This document shows, piece after piece, positions 1-8,356 of a DNA stretch of 64,000 nt (position 1 is the first letter of the stretch; each line of letters opens with the position of its first letter). Source of the stretch: GCA-2706205 sp964215955 (GTDB taxonomy: Bacteria > Bdellovibrionota > Bacteriovoracia > Bacteriovoracales > Bacteriovoracaceae); assembly GCA_964215955.1 (NCBI GenBank), contig CAXPDR010000030.1, forward strand, positions 69,364-133,363, in the 5' to 3' direction. A program made the translations under genes and the position numbers. Below the pieces are notes generated by a model. It ran no database searches and had not been told where the DNA came from. It saw only the letters and a program-made list of their open reading frames with translations.

Positions 1-444
1 CCCAAAGTCCTTCAAATTAGAAAGACCAATATCTGATGTCTTTTTTCCTGGAATCAAAATATTATTTAAATCATCTAATTCATTATAAACTTTTTGTCCT
101 TGAAAAAATAATCCCCACTGATAAGAAGTATGATCATCCTTTGTTACTTGGGTTGTAATATCAGGTACCTCGATTGAAGATGCTGAAACCTCAATAATCT
201 CCTCAACACTTTCTACGAATTTGGAACCTTTCAGTGCCTTTTTTTGATTATCATCCTTTAGACCATAGTAATAAAGACTAGAGAAATAATCTGATTTATA
301 TTTTGCATTAGAGAATTTTTTCCACTTTCCCTTAAACTGACTCGTTATCTCTTTATTTAAAGGTTTTTTAAGCTTAACAATAACCGTTTTACCGAAAGCA
401 TTAAAAGTTAAAAATGAGACTAGTAAATATAATAATGTTTTCAT
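1..444 (-). CDS. S8 family serine peptidase (subtilase), N-terminal part only
   Basis: The gene is read leftwards and runs off the window, so only about 148 N-terminal residues are visible. They start with a signal peptide (MKTLLYLLVSFLTFNAFG). A segment of about 65 residues resembling an I9-type subtilase propeptide follows, then QWGLFFQGQ and a downstream PGKKTSDIG. That matches the usual entry into the subtilisin catalytic domain (QWgl.n.Gq ... PG.dI). The catalytic Asp, His and Ser would lie beyond the edge and cannot be checked. The ATG (444-442) shares one base with the TAA of the upstream gene (TAATG), so the two are probably translationally coupled. Family call is good; substrate unknown. 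Confidence 0.7.
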   Translation of the reverse strand, partial: MKTLLYLLVSFLTFNAFGKTVIVKLKKPLNKEITSQFKGKWKKFSNAKYKSDYFSSLYYYGLKDDNQKKALKGSKFVESVEEIIEVSASSIEVPDITTQVTKDDHTSYQWGLFFQGQKVYNELDDLNNILIPGKKTSDIGLSNLKDFG

Positions 445-3400
445 TATTGAATTCTCCTTAGGAACCAGAATGCCCCGAGTTCACCTTGTGAGATACGAAT
501 AGCATTTCTCAGTGTTGCTGCGATTCCTCCTTGGTGCTCACTTCCCAATTCACCTATCGTATTAGAAATAATGGACTCTTCTCCATTTTCTCTACCGACT
601 CTAAATCCATTGATCGAGCCTTTTAGATAATAATTTTCATCTCCTCCCAATAATTTTTCAAACTCGTCAAATGGTAGCATTGCCTCTAACGAGTTTATTA
701 GAAGACTAATGTTTTCAGATTTTACTTTTGGACTTAACAACCCTTTGTGGTCACTGTTCATTTCTTTATGAGCCCATTTAATTTGGTTAATTAAAACCTC
801 TCTATCTCTTCTATACCTATTAATTTTTCGTCTTCCTTTTCGTACATAGTGAGACCTACCAGCTGGCCAAGGCATATTTAAATTTCGATCTACAATTGAA
901 GAGAATTTTCTATGATCAAATTCAATGAGATTATCGATTCCATACTGGTAAATGCTTAAGACAACATCTACTGAATATAATTTGATTTGATCTGTATCAT
1001 AAAACATTTCATCACTGAAAATAGATTTGCCATATTTACTGTCAATTTGGTTTTTAATATCTATCAGTTTTGATCTATTTGCAGCCCACCCTTTCCACTG
1101 AGACTTCACCTCTGCATAATTTTCAAATGGGATCTCATCGTCTTCATGATTAAATGGAACTTCAATCATGGTGACTCTTGAAAAAGATTCTCCCCTATAA
1201 CTATCTCCAGGGTTTCCACTACCTGCATTGCTAAAACTAATTTCATCCTCATCTAGAACTTCTGAAATTATTCCATTAAGAAGGTCATAGGCTACCTGAA
1301 GGTAATTTTTTCCGATAAGTTTTCCAATAGAACGAACATAAAAATCTGTTTCATACTTTTCAGGATGAATTATTTTCATTTTATCTGTCAGCTGGACCCT
1401 AGTCCTTTGTTTGGCGAATGAACTGGCTGAACGGCTGGACTCTTCAAATTCATGCTTTACAGTAAATGGCGCTTGAGACTTTGTCATTAGTTCAGTAGAG
1501 TTTTCAACAATAACTTGTCTCAATTCAGTAAGTTTTCTAATTAAGTTTTCTGTTTCATCATTGTTGTTAAAGTTTAAAGAATGAAACTTTGTAACAACTT
1601 TACCTTTTTGACTATCAAAATTAATGGAAATAATTGGTATTAAAAGTTTGGCTTTTATCCCTAAACCTTTTCCAAATGAGTTTGCCTTGCTTTTATAAAC
1701 TTGAATTGTGTTCTCATCAGTTCTTGTGATGTGAAGTCTCCAAATATTCATTTTTCTGGCATTCATCTGGATAAGAGTTTCTAGATCAATTCCATTAACC
1801 GCAGCTCTATACCCACCCACTAAGGCTCCACTCAGAATTAAATTATTAGAAATAATCAGTGAATCTCCTATCTCTAAAACTTTATTCATTTCTTTGAATA
1901 TTTTTTCAACTTCAGCTGTTCTTTCTTCACCTTCAAGTTTTCCAAATTCCTCAGACTTTAAGGAATCTATCATGTCTATCACTGATCTTGCTTTTTTCTT
2001 TCTGACTCTTGGAACAACTATATTTCTAAATGGCTCTTTGAGCGCTTTCTTTATACTTTTAATTGATTTAACATGTGTATAAGCTCTTGAGAATCGAATA
2101 CCTGTTTGGCCAAAAACCTGTGCTTCAACTGGTAATCCTAAAGTTCCAATAAATGCTCCAATTTCACCAATAAACTCTAAAGAGTCAGCAATTTGGATAG
2201 TGTTATCTGTTCCTAAATAAGCACCTGTAACAATATCTCTTGAAGCCGAAATATGACCCTTAGCCGTCGGTATTGCCCATGCCGAATATGGAACTCGTTT
2301 AAATTGACCTGTTTCTAAAAAGTTCTTAATTTGTTTTTTCTGCGCATTTACAGCTCTTTCAATCGCTTCTTTTTGAATATCTGTTTCATATAGAAAGTTC
2401 TTATTTACGTAGGTAACTAGGTTTTCAATGACACCAGAATAAAACTTACTTTTGAAATAAGCGACCATTTCATCTTTTGAAAGTGGTGATTCTGTATCAT
2501 CGAAAGAATACCTAGAAGCATGACCATCCCAGTTATCCTTCGTTAATCTCCCCTTAACAAGTTCACCACTATTGTCAGAAATTTCCGGATCAACAGGCAT
2601 CTTAGCTAAGCTTGGAAGAAAAATGTTACTTAAAGAATTGTATCTAGAAATAAGTTTTTCTGTTAACAATTTAGCTACAGAGTCTGGATAATATGCCAGT
2701 TTTACAATCTCTTCAAAGTCTTCCCTTTTGAGATGACTCAATCTTTTAATTAGCCATTTGGCATCTTCATAAGTTGTTGTAAAATCTTCACCAGAAATTA
2801 TATCTAATATGACAACTTTATTTTGAATATTACCAAGGTTCCACGTTACACCATCAACACTTTCCCTAACATCGACTAAAGCATAAATCAAAGAGAGAGC
2901 ATTTATAACTCTTCTATGATTTACAGTATTTGAGTTGACCTCACCCATGGCCAAATTATAAATTTTATTACTTGAGCCCAAAACCAAAACATCCTGCATT
3001 TCTACAGTATAGTTTTGCTCATCAATATTTGTTATCCATCTTTTGGAGTCAGCAAAAGTTCCTAGCTCCAACTCATCTATAAATGCTTTTAAAGTCGCCA
3101 GCCCTTTAAACTTAACTTTCAATTTTTGTTGATGCTGAACCTTTGGTACAGCATAACCAAGTTTTCTTAATAAGTTTTTTCTCAAAAGAATTGAACGACT
3201 ATCCTTACTAAGCCATATATTTAAATTTCTATTTTTTCCATCTGCACTGTTTTCTCTAACGACAAACCGATAGGAACCAATTACTGATATAACTTTATCA
3301 ACAAAGTTATAAGTTTCATTACCATCAACGGCCAGATCATCCATAGCCTCCGTCAATCTAAAGGTATTTGTAGAAATCTTATTATCCTTCCAAATATCAC

Positions 3401-3599
3401 TTTCAGTAGGATTTAAGTGACTTAAGGTTCCCTTTTGATTGTAAATTCTCTTAGCCTTTAAAACTGAAAGAGCTTTACCATCTGGACCAGCTAAGTCCTT
3501 AGCTGGATTTCCAGTATAATTCAGCGGAATACTTACTATATCTGCATGCCCACTCCATGCAAATAACATTAACAGCAGTGAAATTAATTTCTTTTCCAT
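444..3599 (-). CDS. large exported protein of unknown function
   Basis: About 1051 residues with an N-terminal signal peptide (MEKKLISLLLMLFAWSGHA). I prefer the ATG at 3599 over an in-frame upstream start at 3632 because GGAG sits 7 nt before it and the signal peptide begins there. I recognise no domain. The N-terminal half is mixed alpha/beta. A small-residue segment (IGEIGAFIGTLGLPVEAQVFG) falls near residue 480, a very basic stretch (VPRVRKKKAR) follows, and another hydrophobic patch (NNLILSGALVGGY) lies near residue 590. Cysteine is essentially absent, which is compatible with periplasmic or extracellular life. It is coupled by TAATG to a secreted subtilase, so it may be that protease's partner, substrate or propeptide-like chaperone (inference). 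A possible promoter on this strand is TTGCGT-16-TACACT near 3640-3670. Confidence 0.75.
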   Translation of the reverse strand: MEKKLISLLLMLFAWSGHADIVSIPLNYTGNPAKDLAGPDGKALSVLKAKRIYNQKGTLSHLNPTESDIWKDNKISTNTFRLTEAMDDLAVDGNETYNFVDKVISVIGSYRFVVRENSADGKNRNLNIWLSKDSRSILLRKNLLRKLGYAVPKVQHQQKLKVKFKGLATLKAFIDELELGTFADSKRWITNIDEQNYTVEMQDVLVLGSSNKIYNLAMGEVNSNTVNHRRVINALSLIYALVDVRESVDGVTWNLGNIQNKVVILDIISGEDFTTTYEDAKWLIKRLSHLKREDFEEIVKLAYYPDSVAKLLTEKLISRYNSLSNIFLPSLAKMPVDPEISDNSGELVKGRLTKDNWDGHASRYSFDDTESPLSKDEMVAYFKSKFYSGVIENLVTYVNKNFLYETDIQKEAIERAVNAQKKQIKNFLETGQFKRVPYSAWAIPTAKGHISASRDIVTGAYLGTDNTIQIADSLEFIGEIGAFIGTLGLPVEAQVFGQTGIRFSRAYTHVKSIKSIKKALKEPFRNIVVPRVRKKKARSVIDMIDSLKSEEFGKLEGEERTAEVEKIFKEMNKVLEIGDSLIISNNLILSGALVGGYRAAVNGIDLETLIQMNARKMNIWRLHITRTDENTIQVYKSKANSFGKGLGIKAKLLIPIISINFDSQKGKVVTKFHSLNFNNNDETENLIRKLTELRQVIVENSTELMTKSQAPFTVKHEFEESSRSASSFAKQRTRVQLTDKMKIIHPEKYETDFYVRSIGKLIGKNYLQVAYDLLNGIISEVLDEDEISFSNAGSGNPGDSYRGESFSRVTMIEVPFNHEDDEIPFENYAEVKSQWKGWAANRSKLIDIKNQIDSKYGKSIFSDEMFYDTDQIKLYSVDVVLSIYQYGIDNLIEFDHRKFSSIVDRNLNMPWPAGRSHYVRKGRRKINRYRRDREVLINQIKWAHKEMNSDHKGLLSPKVKSENISLLINSLEAMLPFDEFEKLLGGDENYYLKGSINGFRVGRENGEESIISNTIGELGSEHQGGIAATLRNAIRISQGELGAFWFLRRIQ

Positions 3600-3834
3600 T
3601 TTGATCTCCAAATTTATCTGTGTAACTAACACGTAGCAGTGTATTTTTCAGCTTTTTTAACGCAACTAGTAAATAATTCACTATGACACCATTTTTTGAG
3701 CCAGTGGCCGGTATCAAAAAGGCCCATAGAGCCAAAGAACACCACCAAAAGAGCTTTAAATTCTCTGTAAGAAATATATTTGAACTATGTAATCTTTACC
3801 ATTGACACAGAAAGTTATTTAAATATTTTCAAAC

Positions 3835-3879
3835 AACTAACGCGGATCATCAAGCCAAGCTAATCGATGTTAGTTTTTT
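3835..3879 (+). repeat. inverted repeat with T-run upstream of sigma-54 site
   Basis: AACTAAC (3835-3841) pairs with GTTAGTT (3869-3875), and the right arm runs into six T residues. TTGACA (3802-3807) and TATTTT (3824-3829) lie just before it, so it could be a very short transcript with its own terminator. It is also centred about 60 bp upstream of the start predicted from the sigma-54 promoter at 3891, so it could instead be an activator-binding site. Both readings are inference. Confidence 0.25.
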
Positions 3880-3890
3880 AAATGAATTTT

Positions 3891-3906
3891 TGGCATTCCT
3901 CTTGCT
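3891..3906 (+). promoter_or_regulatory. sigma-54 (-24/-12) promoter for lipoprotein 1
   Basis: TGGCATT-CCTC-TTGC fits the consensus TGGCACR-N4-TTGCW, with GG (3892) exactly 12 bp before GC (3904). Transcription would start near 3917, giving a leader of about 60 nt before the ATG at 3977. The upstream flank TTTT is shared with the site at 25197. Confidence 0.6.
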
Positions 3907-3976
3907 TTACTAAAGGAAAAACAACTCATAGGACTTGAGCATTAAGTTTAAAAATAATTTTCTTTCAGGGGGAAAA

Positions 3977-4795
3977 ATGAAAAAACTATTAGTAGGAAGT
4001 TTATTAGCATTAACATTAGTTGGTTGTAATGGCGGCGGTAACGGAGGTGGAGCTCCAGGTTATACTCATAACGACCTAGCAAAAAAATTCGTTCAAGAAT
4101 TAAATTTAGATTCTGAGTTTAATGTTGAACTTGTAAAGAAAAGTACACTCCAATCTGACTTTATTGTAATCTATGATCCATACACAGACTCATACGATGC
4201 AATTGATATTCAAAATTATGATCCAGCTCTAGACAACGCATCTGATTTTTATTTTGATAGCGCTAATAATAACTATTTTGACTTAGACGTTATTCCTGGT
4301 CATTACGAAGTAGATTATGAATATGAATTTGTTGGATATGACATTGATGGTTACGCTGTATATGATTGGGTTCCAGTTGAAGTTTGGGTTCCTGTTAGAT
4401 ACAGAGATAGATATACAGGTGTAACTTTTGAAAAAACAGCTGCAACAGCAAAAGATTTAGCTAAAGTTGCTGCTCTTAAAGAAGTTGCTGAAATTGAAAA
4501 GTCAGCAAAATTTTTATCTTCAGAATTTGGCCTTAGCTTAGAAAGATCCAAAGAAGTATCAAGACTTGCTTCACACTGGAAAAAAGCATCTAAGAAAGGT
4601 TTGACTGCTTCAGAGCAAGATCTTTTCTCTACAGAACTATTAGGTTTTTCTATCACAAAAGGGATGAATGCAGCTAAAGCAGCAGCCGAAGGTGATAGCT
4701 CGCAACTTTCAAACCTAATTGATAGCGCAGCTGAAGCAAATAAAATCACACCAGAACATGCTTCACAATTAATGACTAAAATATTTGGATTATAA
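3977..4795 (+). CDS. lipoprotein, tandem paralogue 1 of 3
   Basis: 272 residues. The ATG at 3977 follows GGGGGAAAA and begins a lipoprotein signal peptide (MKKLLVGSLLALTLVGC) with the lipobox Cys at residue 17. A Gly/Asn linker follows, then an N-terminal helix, an acidic Tyr/Asp-rich central region (IVIYDPYTDSYDAI near residues 70-85, then several Y/D-rich strands), and an Ala/Lys-rich helical C-terminal domain (from about residue 165) that is nearly identical in the two downstream genes. I recognise no named family. The acidic residues might bind cations (inference). It has its own sigma-54-type promoter and its own terminator, so it is not simply co-transcribed with its paralogues. Confidence 0.85.
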   Translation: MKKLLVGSLLALTLVGCNGGGNGGGAPGYTHNDLAKKFVQELNLDSEFNVELVKKSTLQSDFIVIYDPYTDSYDAIDIQNYDPALDNASDFYFDSANNNYFDLDVIPGHYEVDYEYEFVGYDIDGYAVYDWVPVEVWVPVRYRDRYTGVTFEKTAATAKDLAKVAALKEVAEIEKSAKFLSSEFGLSLERSKEVSRLASHWKKASKKGLTASEQDLFSTELLGFSITKGMNAAKAAAEGDSSQLSNLIDSAAEANKITPEHASQLMTKIFGL

Positions 4796-4803
4796 AAAAC
4801 TAA

Positions 4804-4832
4804 AGTGGCCCTAAATAACGCTAAGGGCCACT
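4804..4832 (+). terminator. hairpin after lipoprotein 1
   Basis: Perfect 9-bp stem AGTGGCCCT / AGGGCCACT (4804-4812 and 4824-4832) with an 11-nt loop, followed by an A/T-rich tail rather than a clean T-run. Confidence 0.65.
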
Positions 4833-4949
4833 ATAAATATTTCTTAGCGTGATTAAAAAAATTTTCAATCGATAAACAAAAATTTAGGTTGTGTTTCAAG
4901 TTTGGGTAAAAAGAGAGAACACATCGTAAAACTTTATAAGGGGAAAAAA

Positions 4950-5819
4950 ATGAAAAAATTACTAGCAACAAGCGTATTAGCATTATCACTAGCTTCATGT
5001 ACTGGTGGCGGTGGAGGCGGAGGTGGATACTCCGGTGGTGGTTATTCAGGTGGTGGTTCCGGAGGCGGAGGTTATCAATATGAGTTAACTCACGAAGAAG
5101 TAGCACAAATGTTTGTTGAAAACCTTAACCTTGATGCTGACTTTGACGTTACACTAGTTAAAGATAATACATTAGAGCTTGATTATATCGTTATCTATGA
5201 CCCATATACTGATTCATATGATGCAATCAATATCGGTGGATACGATCCAGATTATGATAACGCTTCTGATTATTACTTTGATAATTCAGGTGCATCTTTT
5301 TTTGACCTAGATGTTGTTCCGGGACATTATGAAACTGATTACGAATATGAAATAGTTGGTTACGATATTGATGGTTATGAAATCTGGGATTACGTAGCTT
5401 ATGATACTTGGATTCCAACAAGATATGCAGATCCTTATTCTGACTTTATCTTTGAAAAAACTGCTTCAACTCCAAAAGACTTAGCTAAAGTTGCTGCTCT
5501 TAAAGAAGTTGCTGCTCTTGATAAAAAAGCAAAATTTTTATCTTCAGAATTTGGTTTAAGCTTAGAAAGATCAAAAGAAGTTGCAAGACTTTCTGCTCAC
5601 TGGGCTAAAGCTTCTCTTAAAGGGATGACTGCTGCTGAACAAGATACTTTCTCTACTGAACTATTAGGTTTCTCTATTAGTGAAGGTAAGCAAGCTGCAA
5701 AATTAGCAGTTGAAGGTGATGGTTCAAATCTATCAAACTTAATTGATGCTGCTGCAGAAAAAAATGGTATCACTCCAGAGCATGCATCTAAAGTAATGAC
5801 AAAAGTTTTTGGTTTATAA
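4950..5819 (+). CDS. lipoprotein, tandem paralogue 2 of 3
   Basis: 289 residues, starting at ATG 4950 after AAGGGG. The lipobox is ALSLASC with Cys17. It differs from its neighbours by a long Gly/Ser/Tyr linker after the Cys (residues 18-42), probably a flexible tether to the membrane. The central YDPYTDSYDAI motif and the C-terminal helical domain (DLAKVAALKEV ... SSEFGLSLERSKEV ... LFSTELLGFSI-like) match paralogues 1 and 3. No sigma-54 site is seen in its 117-bp upstream gap, so it may be expressed under other conditions than paralogue 1. Function unknown. Confidence 0.85.
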   Translation: MKKLLATSVLALSLASCTGGGGGGGGYSGGGYSGGGSGGGGYQYELTHEEVAQMFVENLNLDADFDVTLVKDNTLELDYIVIYDPYTDSYDAINIGGYDPDYDNASDYYFDNSGASFFDLDVVPGHYETDYEYEIVGYDIDGYEIWDYVAYDTWIPTRYADPYSDFIFEKTASTPKDLAKVAALKEVAALDKKAKFLSSEFGLSLERSKEVARLSAHWAKASLKGMTAAEQDTFSTELLGFSISEGKQAAKLAVEGDGSNLSNLIDAAAEKNGITPEHASKVMTKVFGL

Positions 5820-5848
5820 AAAAATAAAATATCTAAAAAGTTTTTTAG

Positions 5849-5874
5849 GGCCGCTTAATAAGCGGCCTTTTTTT
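5849..5874 (+). terminator. intrinsic terminator after lipoprotein 2
   Basis: 8-bp G+C-rich stem GGCCGCTT / AAGCGGCC (5849-5856 and 5860-5867) with a 3-nt loop, followed by seven T residues. A textbook Rho-independent terminator. Confidence 0.9.
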
Positions 5875-6040
5875 ATGTAAAAAATTCTCTAAACAAGCTC
5901 CCAAAGACGCATTGCGCGTGTGTAAGTTTTTTAATTTCATTCATTTTTTATTTTTCAGAGTTAAATTTAATTTCTATAACCTCTTTACACTAATTAGTTT
6001 TTAACTAAAAAAATAACAACAAAAAAGTAAAGGAGACAAA

Positions 6041-6856
6041 ATGAAAAATTTACTTTTATCAGGACTTATCGCATTGACACTTGTTGCCTGTAACGGTGGT
6101 GGAAATGGCGGTGGAGCTCCAGGTTACACGCATAATGAACTTGCAGAAAACTTTGTAAGAAATTTAAACTTAGATCCAGAGTTTAATGTTTCATTAGTAA
6201 AAAAGAGTACACTACAATCTGACTATATCGTAATCTATGATCCATATACTGATTCTTACGATGCAATCAATATTGATCTTTACTCTCCAAACTCTAGTGC
6301 TGTTGATTACTATTTCAACAACGCTAATGTTGGATATTTTGATCTAGATGTTATCCCTGGGCACTACGAGCTAGAGTACAGATACGATATCATTGGTTAT
6401 GATTCTTACGGTTATGCGATTTATGGATATGACTACTACGAAGTTTGGGTTCCTACAAGATATAGAGATAGATATACAGGAGTAACTTTTGAAAAAACTG
6501 CTGCGACTCCAAAAGATTTAGCAAAAGTTGCTGCATTAACTGAAGTTCACAAAATTGAAAAGAAAGCAAAGTTTCTTTCTTCTGAGTTTGGTTTAAGTTT
6601 AGAAAGATCTAAAGAAGTTGCGAGACTAGCTTCACACTGGTCTAAATCTTCTTTAAAAGGTATGACTAATGCTGAACAAGATGCATTCTCTACAGAACTT
6701 TTAGGTTTTTCTATAACTGCAGGGAAAAAAGCAGCTAAAGATGCGATTGAAGGAAATGATTCAAGTTTGAACTCATTACTGGAAAGTGCAGCTAAAACAA
6801 ATGGTATCTCACCAGAGCATGCAAACAAACTAATGACTAAAGTTTTTGATTTATAA
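6041..6856 (+). CDS. lipoprotein, tandem paralogue 3 of 3
   Basis: 271 residues; ATG 6041 is preceded by AAAGGAG. Signal peptide ALTLVAC with lipobox Cys17. The N-terminus (NGGGNGGGAPGYTHNEL) is almost the same as paralogue 1, so 1 and 3 are the closer pair and 2 carries the extended linker. The central Tyr-rich region is the most variable part, while the C-terminal ~100 residues are strongly conserved among all three. That pattern suggests a conserved structural or docking domain and a diversifying surface (inference). A terminator follows directly. Function unknown. Confidence 0.85.
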   Translation: MKNLLLSGLIALTLVACNGGGNGGGAPGYTHNELAENFVRNLNLDPEFNVSLVKKSTLQSDYIVIYDPYTDSYDAINIDLYSPNSSAVDYYFNNANVGYFDLDVIPGHYELEYRYDIIGYDSYGYAIYGYDYYEVWVPTRYRDRYTGVTFEKTAATPKDLAKVAALTEVHKIEKKAKFLSSEFGLSLERSKEVARLASHWSKSSLKGMTNAEQDAFSTELLGFSITAGKKAAKDAIEGNDSSLNSLLESAAKTNGISPEHANKLMTKVFDL

Positions 6857-6866
6857 TTAAAAAAAA

Positions 6867-6898
6867 AAGAGGGAGCTATAATGCTCCTTCTTTTTTTT
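6867..6898 (+). terminator. intrinsic terminator after lipoprotein 3
   Basis: AAGAGGGAGC pairs with GCTCCTTCTT (one mismatch) around a TATAAT loop and is followed by a run of T residues. Confidence 0.8.
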
Positions 6899-6978
6899 GG
6901 TGTCAAATTCCTCTCACAAGCTAGTATCATCTTTTCTCCACGCAATACATCAAGACTTTAAAATCACATTTAAAAAAT

Positions 6979-6994
6979 TGGCTTAATTTTTGCT
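6979..6994 (+). promoter_or_regulatory. sigma-54 (-24/-12) promoter for small Cys-rich protein
   Basis: TGGCTTA-ATTT-TTGC: GG at 6980 and GC at 6992 have the exact 12-bp spacing of sigma-54 promoters. The predicted start is near 7005, only about 20 nt before the ATG at 7025, just enough for the ribosome-binding site GAGGA. Confidence 0.6.
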
Positions 6995-7024
6995 TCATTA
7001 AATTTACTTTATTATGAGGAAAAT

Positions 7025-7384
7025 ATGCTAAAGACTATAATTGTTGGATTTTTACTATCATCATCTATTTGCTACGGCAGCGTCATATCTGCATGCGGAA
7101 ATGCCATGACATTTTCTACCAATTTGAATAAATGTATTTCAATCGCTTTTTCCGCAAAACAAATAAATGCCTGTGATGATGCTTTCTCTGAAGATAGAGA
7201 TGTGATTTCATGTTTAAAAACTAAAACTGATGCTAAAATTATAGAAACATGTGTAGACGAGCTACACTTTCAAAGTAGCTATAAAGAATGTTTTCTAATA
7301 GGTAAAAATTCAAAATTGATTAAAGAATGTGGTGATGCGACTTTACTTGATTCAGGATTAATTGATTGCCTTAAAACTTATTAA
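7025..7384 (+). CDS. small Cys-rich exported protein
   Basis: 119 residues with a signal peptide (cleavage likely after SSSICYG, about residue 18). The mature part carries eight cysteines in a repeating pattern of roughly C-x(11-13)-C-x(10-12)-C, with recurrent C(G/D)DA and ..CL motifs. It therefore looks like about three or four copies of a short degenerate two-Cys repeat, probably disulfide-linked in the periplasm or outside the cell. No named family recognised. It stands alone behind a sigma-54-type promoter and a hairpin follows. It resembles in style the small exported proteins at 23551 and 25250. Confidence 0.8.
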   Translation: MLKTIIVGFLLSSSICYGSVISACGNAMTFSTNLNKCISIAFSAKQINACDDAFSEDRDVISCLKTKTDAKIIETCVDELHFQSSYKECFLIGKNSKLIKECGDATLLDSGLIDCLKTY

Positions 7385-7387
7385 GAT

Positions 7388-7414
7388 ATCCTCGACTCGT
7401 GAGAAGCCGAGGAT
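7388..7414. terminator. bidirectional hairpin between convergent genes
   Basis: ATCCTCG (7388-7394) pairs with CGAGGAT (7408-7414). It lies between the end of the Cys-rich gene and the end of parB. T-tails are short on both strands, so this is a moderate call. Confidence 0.5.
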
Positions 7415-7426
7415 TAATTCAAACTA

Positions 7427-8314
7427 TTACTCTTCTAAAAGTTCTTTTGTTTCACTCATTAATTTTTTAATCATGGCCATTTCTTCTTTTGATAAGTCCA
7501 TATTCTTAGATTTTTCTTTCATGGCCTTCATAAATAAAGAAGCTGAAGCTGTCCTGGTTGATGACTTTGGCTTAGCCTTGGCTTTTGTTTTAGTTTTAAC
7601 AACTGCCCCACTGGCATTAAGCGTTCTCTTCAACTGAAGTCTTTTTGTGATTTCTCCATCAACAATTTTTTTCTTAATCGTATTCTTTAGAGTTCCTGCA
7701 TCTAATGCCCCCCACTCTAAAAGAACATATTTTTCAGTGTTATGGATTTTGGCTGCTTCTTTAACTGCCTTTGGAAGTTTCGCAATAAGAATACATCTAT
7801 GAACTTCAGATTTTGAAATACCTAATGCTGCTTGAATTTTTCTCTCACTAGCGCCAGTTAATTTTTTATAACCAAAAATTGAGTCAGCTTGGTCAATATA
7901 ATGAAGCTGTTCTCTTGCTGAGTTCTCAGAGAACTGAATGGCCATTAGCTCTTCAGCTGTTTTATCTTCAAGAATAAAACAAGGAGCTTCCGTCATGTCA
8001 TCAATGGTACTCATTGCTCTAAATCTTCTCTCCCCACAGATTAGAACATATTTGCTTCCTTCTCTATGAACAACAAGAGGTTGAATAAGACCATTTTCTT
8101 TGATATTTGCTGCAAGTTCAGCAATTGAATCATCATTAAACTTAGTTCTCACTTGCTTCTTTACTGTAATCTTAGCAAGTTTGATATTATCTAATTGAGC
8201 ACCTTTTAAAAGTTTCTCATCATTTAGTCTAAAAATACTATCATCGAGATGAGAAGCGATATCTTTTTTACTTCTATCTCTTTTGGAAACGCGTGCTGCG
8301 AATTTCTTTGCCAT
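7427..8314 (-). CDS. parB: ParB/RepB/Spo0J family partition protein
   Basis: 295 residues. A ParB nuclease-like (CTPase) domain is seen with GERRFRA (residues 94-100) and ENSAREQL (130-137), the counterparts of the arginine-rich and ENxxR boxes. A helix-turn-helix region follows (KIQAALGISKSEVHRCI, about 156-172), then a Lys/Ala-rich linker and a helical C-terminus likely used for dimerisation. It sits 42 bp downstream of parA on the same strand. ParB proteins load at parS sites and work with ParA in segregation. I found no perfect parS in the window. The chromosomal context suggests a chromosomal pair, but nothing excludes a second-replicon origin. Confidence 0.9.
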   Translation of the reverse strand: MAKKFAARVSKRDRSKKDIASHLDDSIFRLNDEKLLKGAQLDNIKLAKITVKKQVRTKFNDDSIAELAANIKENGLIQPLVVHREGSKYVLICGERRFRAMSTIDDMTEAPCFILEDKTAEELMAIQFSENSAREQLHYIDQADSIFGYKKLTGASERKIQAALGISKSEVHRCILIAKLPKAVKEAAKIHNTEKYVLLEWGALDAGTLKNTIKKKIVDGEITKRLQLKRTLNASGAVVKTKTKAKAKPKSSTRTASASLFMKAMKEKSKNMDLSKEEMAMIKKLMSETKELLEE

Positions 8315-8356
8315 AATTCAGATCTCCATATCCTAATTATAAATTTTTAATGTAAC

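Larger units (their letters stand above)
3600..3976. other. 377-bp divergent intergenic region
   Basis: This gap separates the leftward large exported protein from the rightward lipoprotein cluster. No credible coding sequence is seen; the ORFs in it lack ribosome-binding sites. It holds a possible minus-strand sigma-70 promoter (around 3640-3670), a TTGACA (3802-3807) with TATTTT 16 bp later, a hairpin ending in a T-run (3835-3879), and a sigma-54-type promoter (3891-3906). Confidence 0.5.

Noticed and set aside
1894..2082. 62-codon plus-strand ORF
   Set aside because: Antisense to the large exported protein; no ribosome-binding site and a composition that mirrors the real frame.
3499..3735. 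78-codon minus-strand ORF over the start of the large exported protein
   Set aside because: Overlaps the signal-peptide region in another frame; no ribosome-binding site or protein-like features.
4351..4749. 132-codon ORF antisense to lipoprotein 1
   Set aside because: A similar antisense frame appears at 6547-6945 opposite paralogue 3, as expected from shared codon use; both are shadows of the conserved C-terminus.
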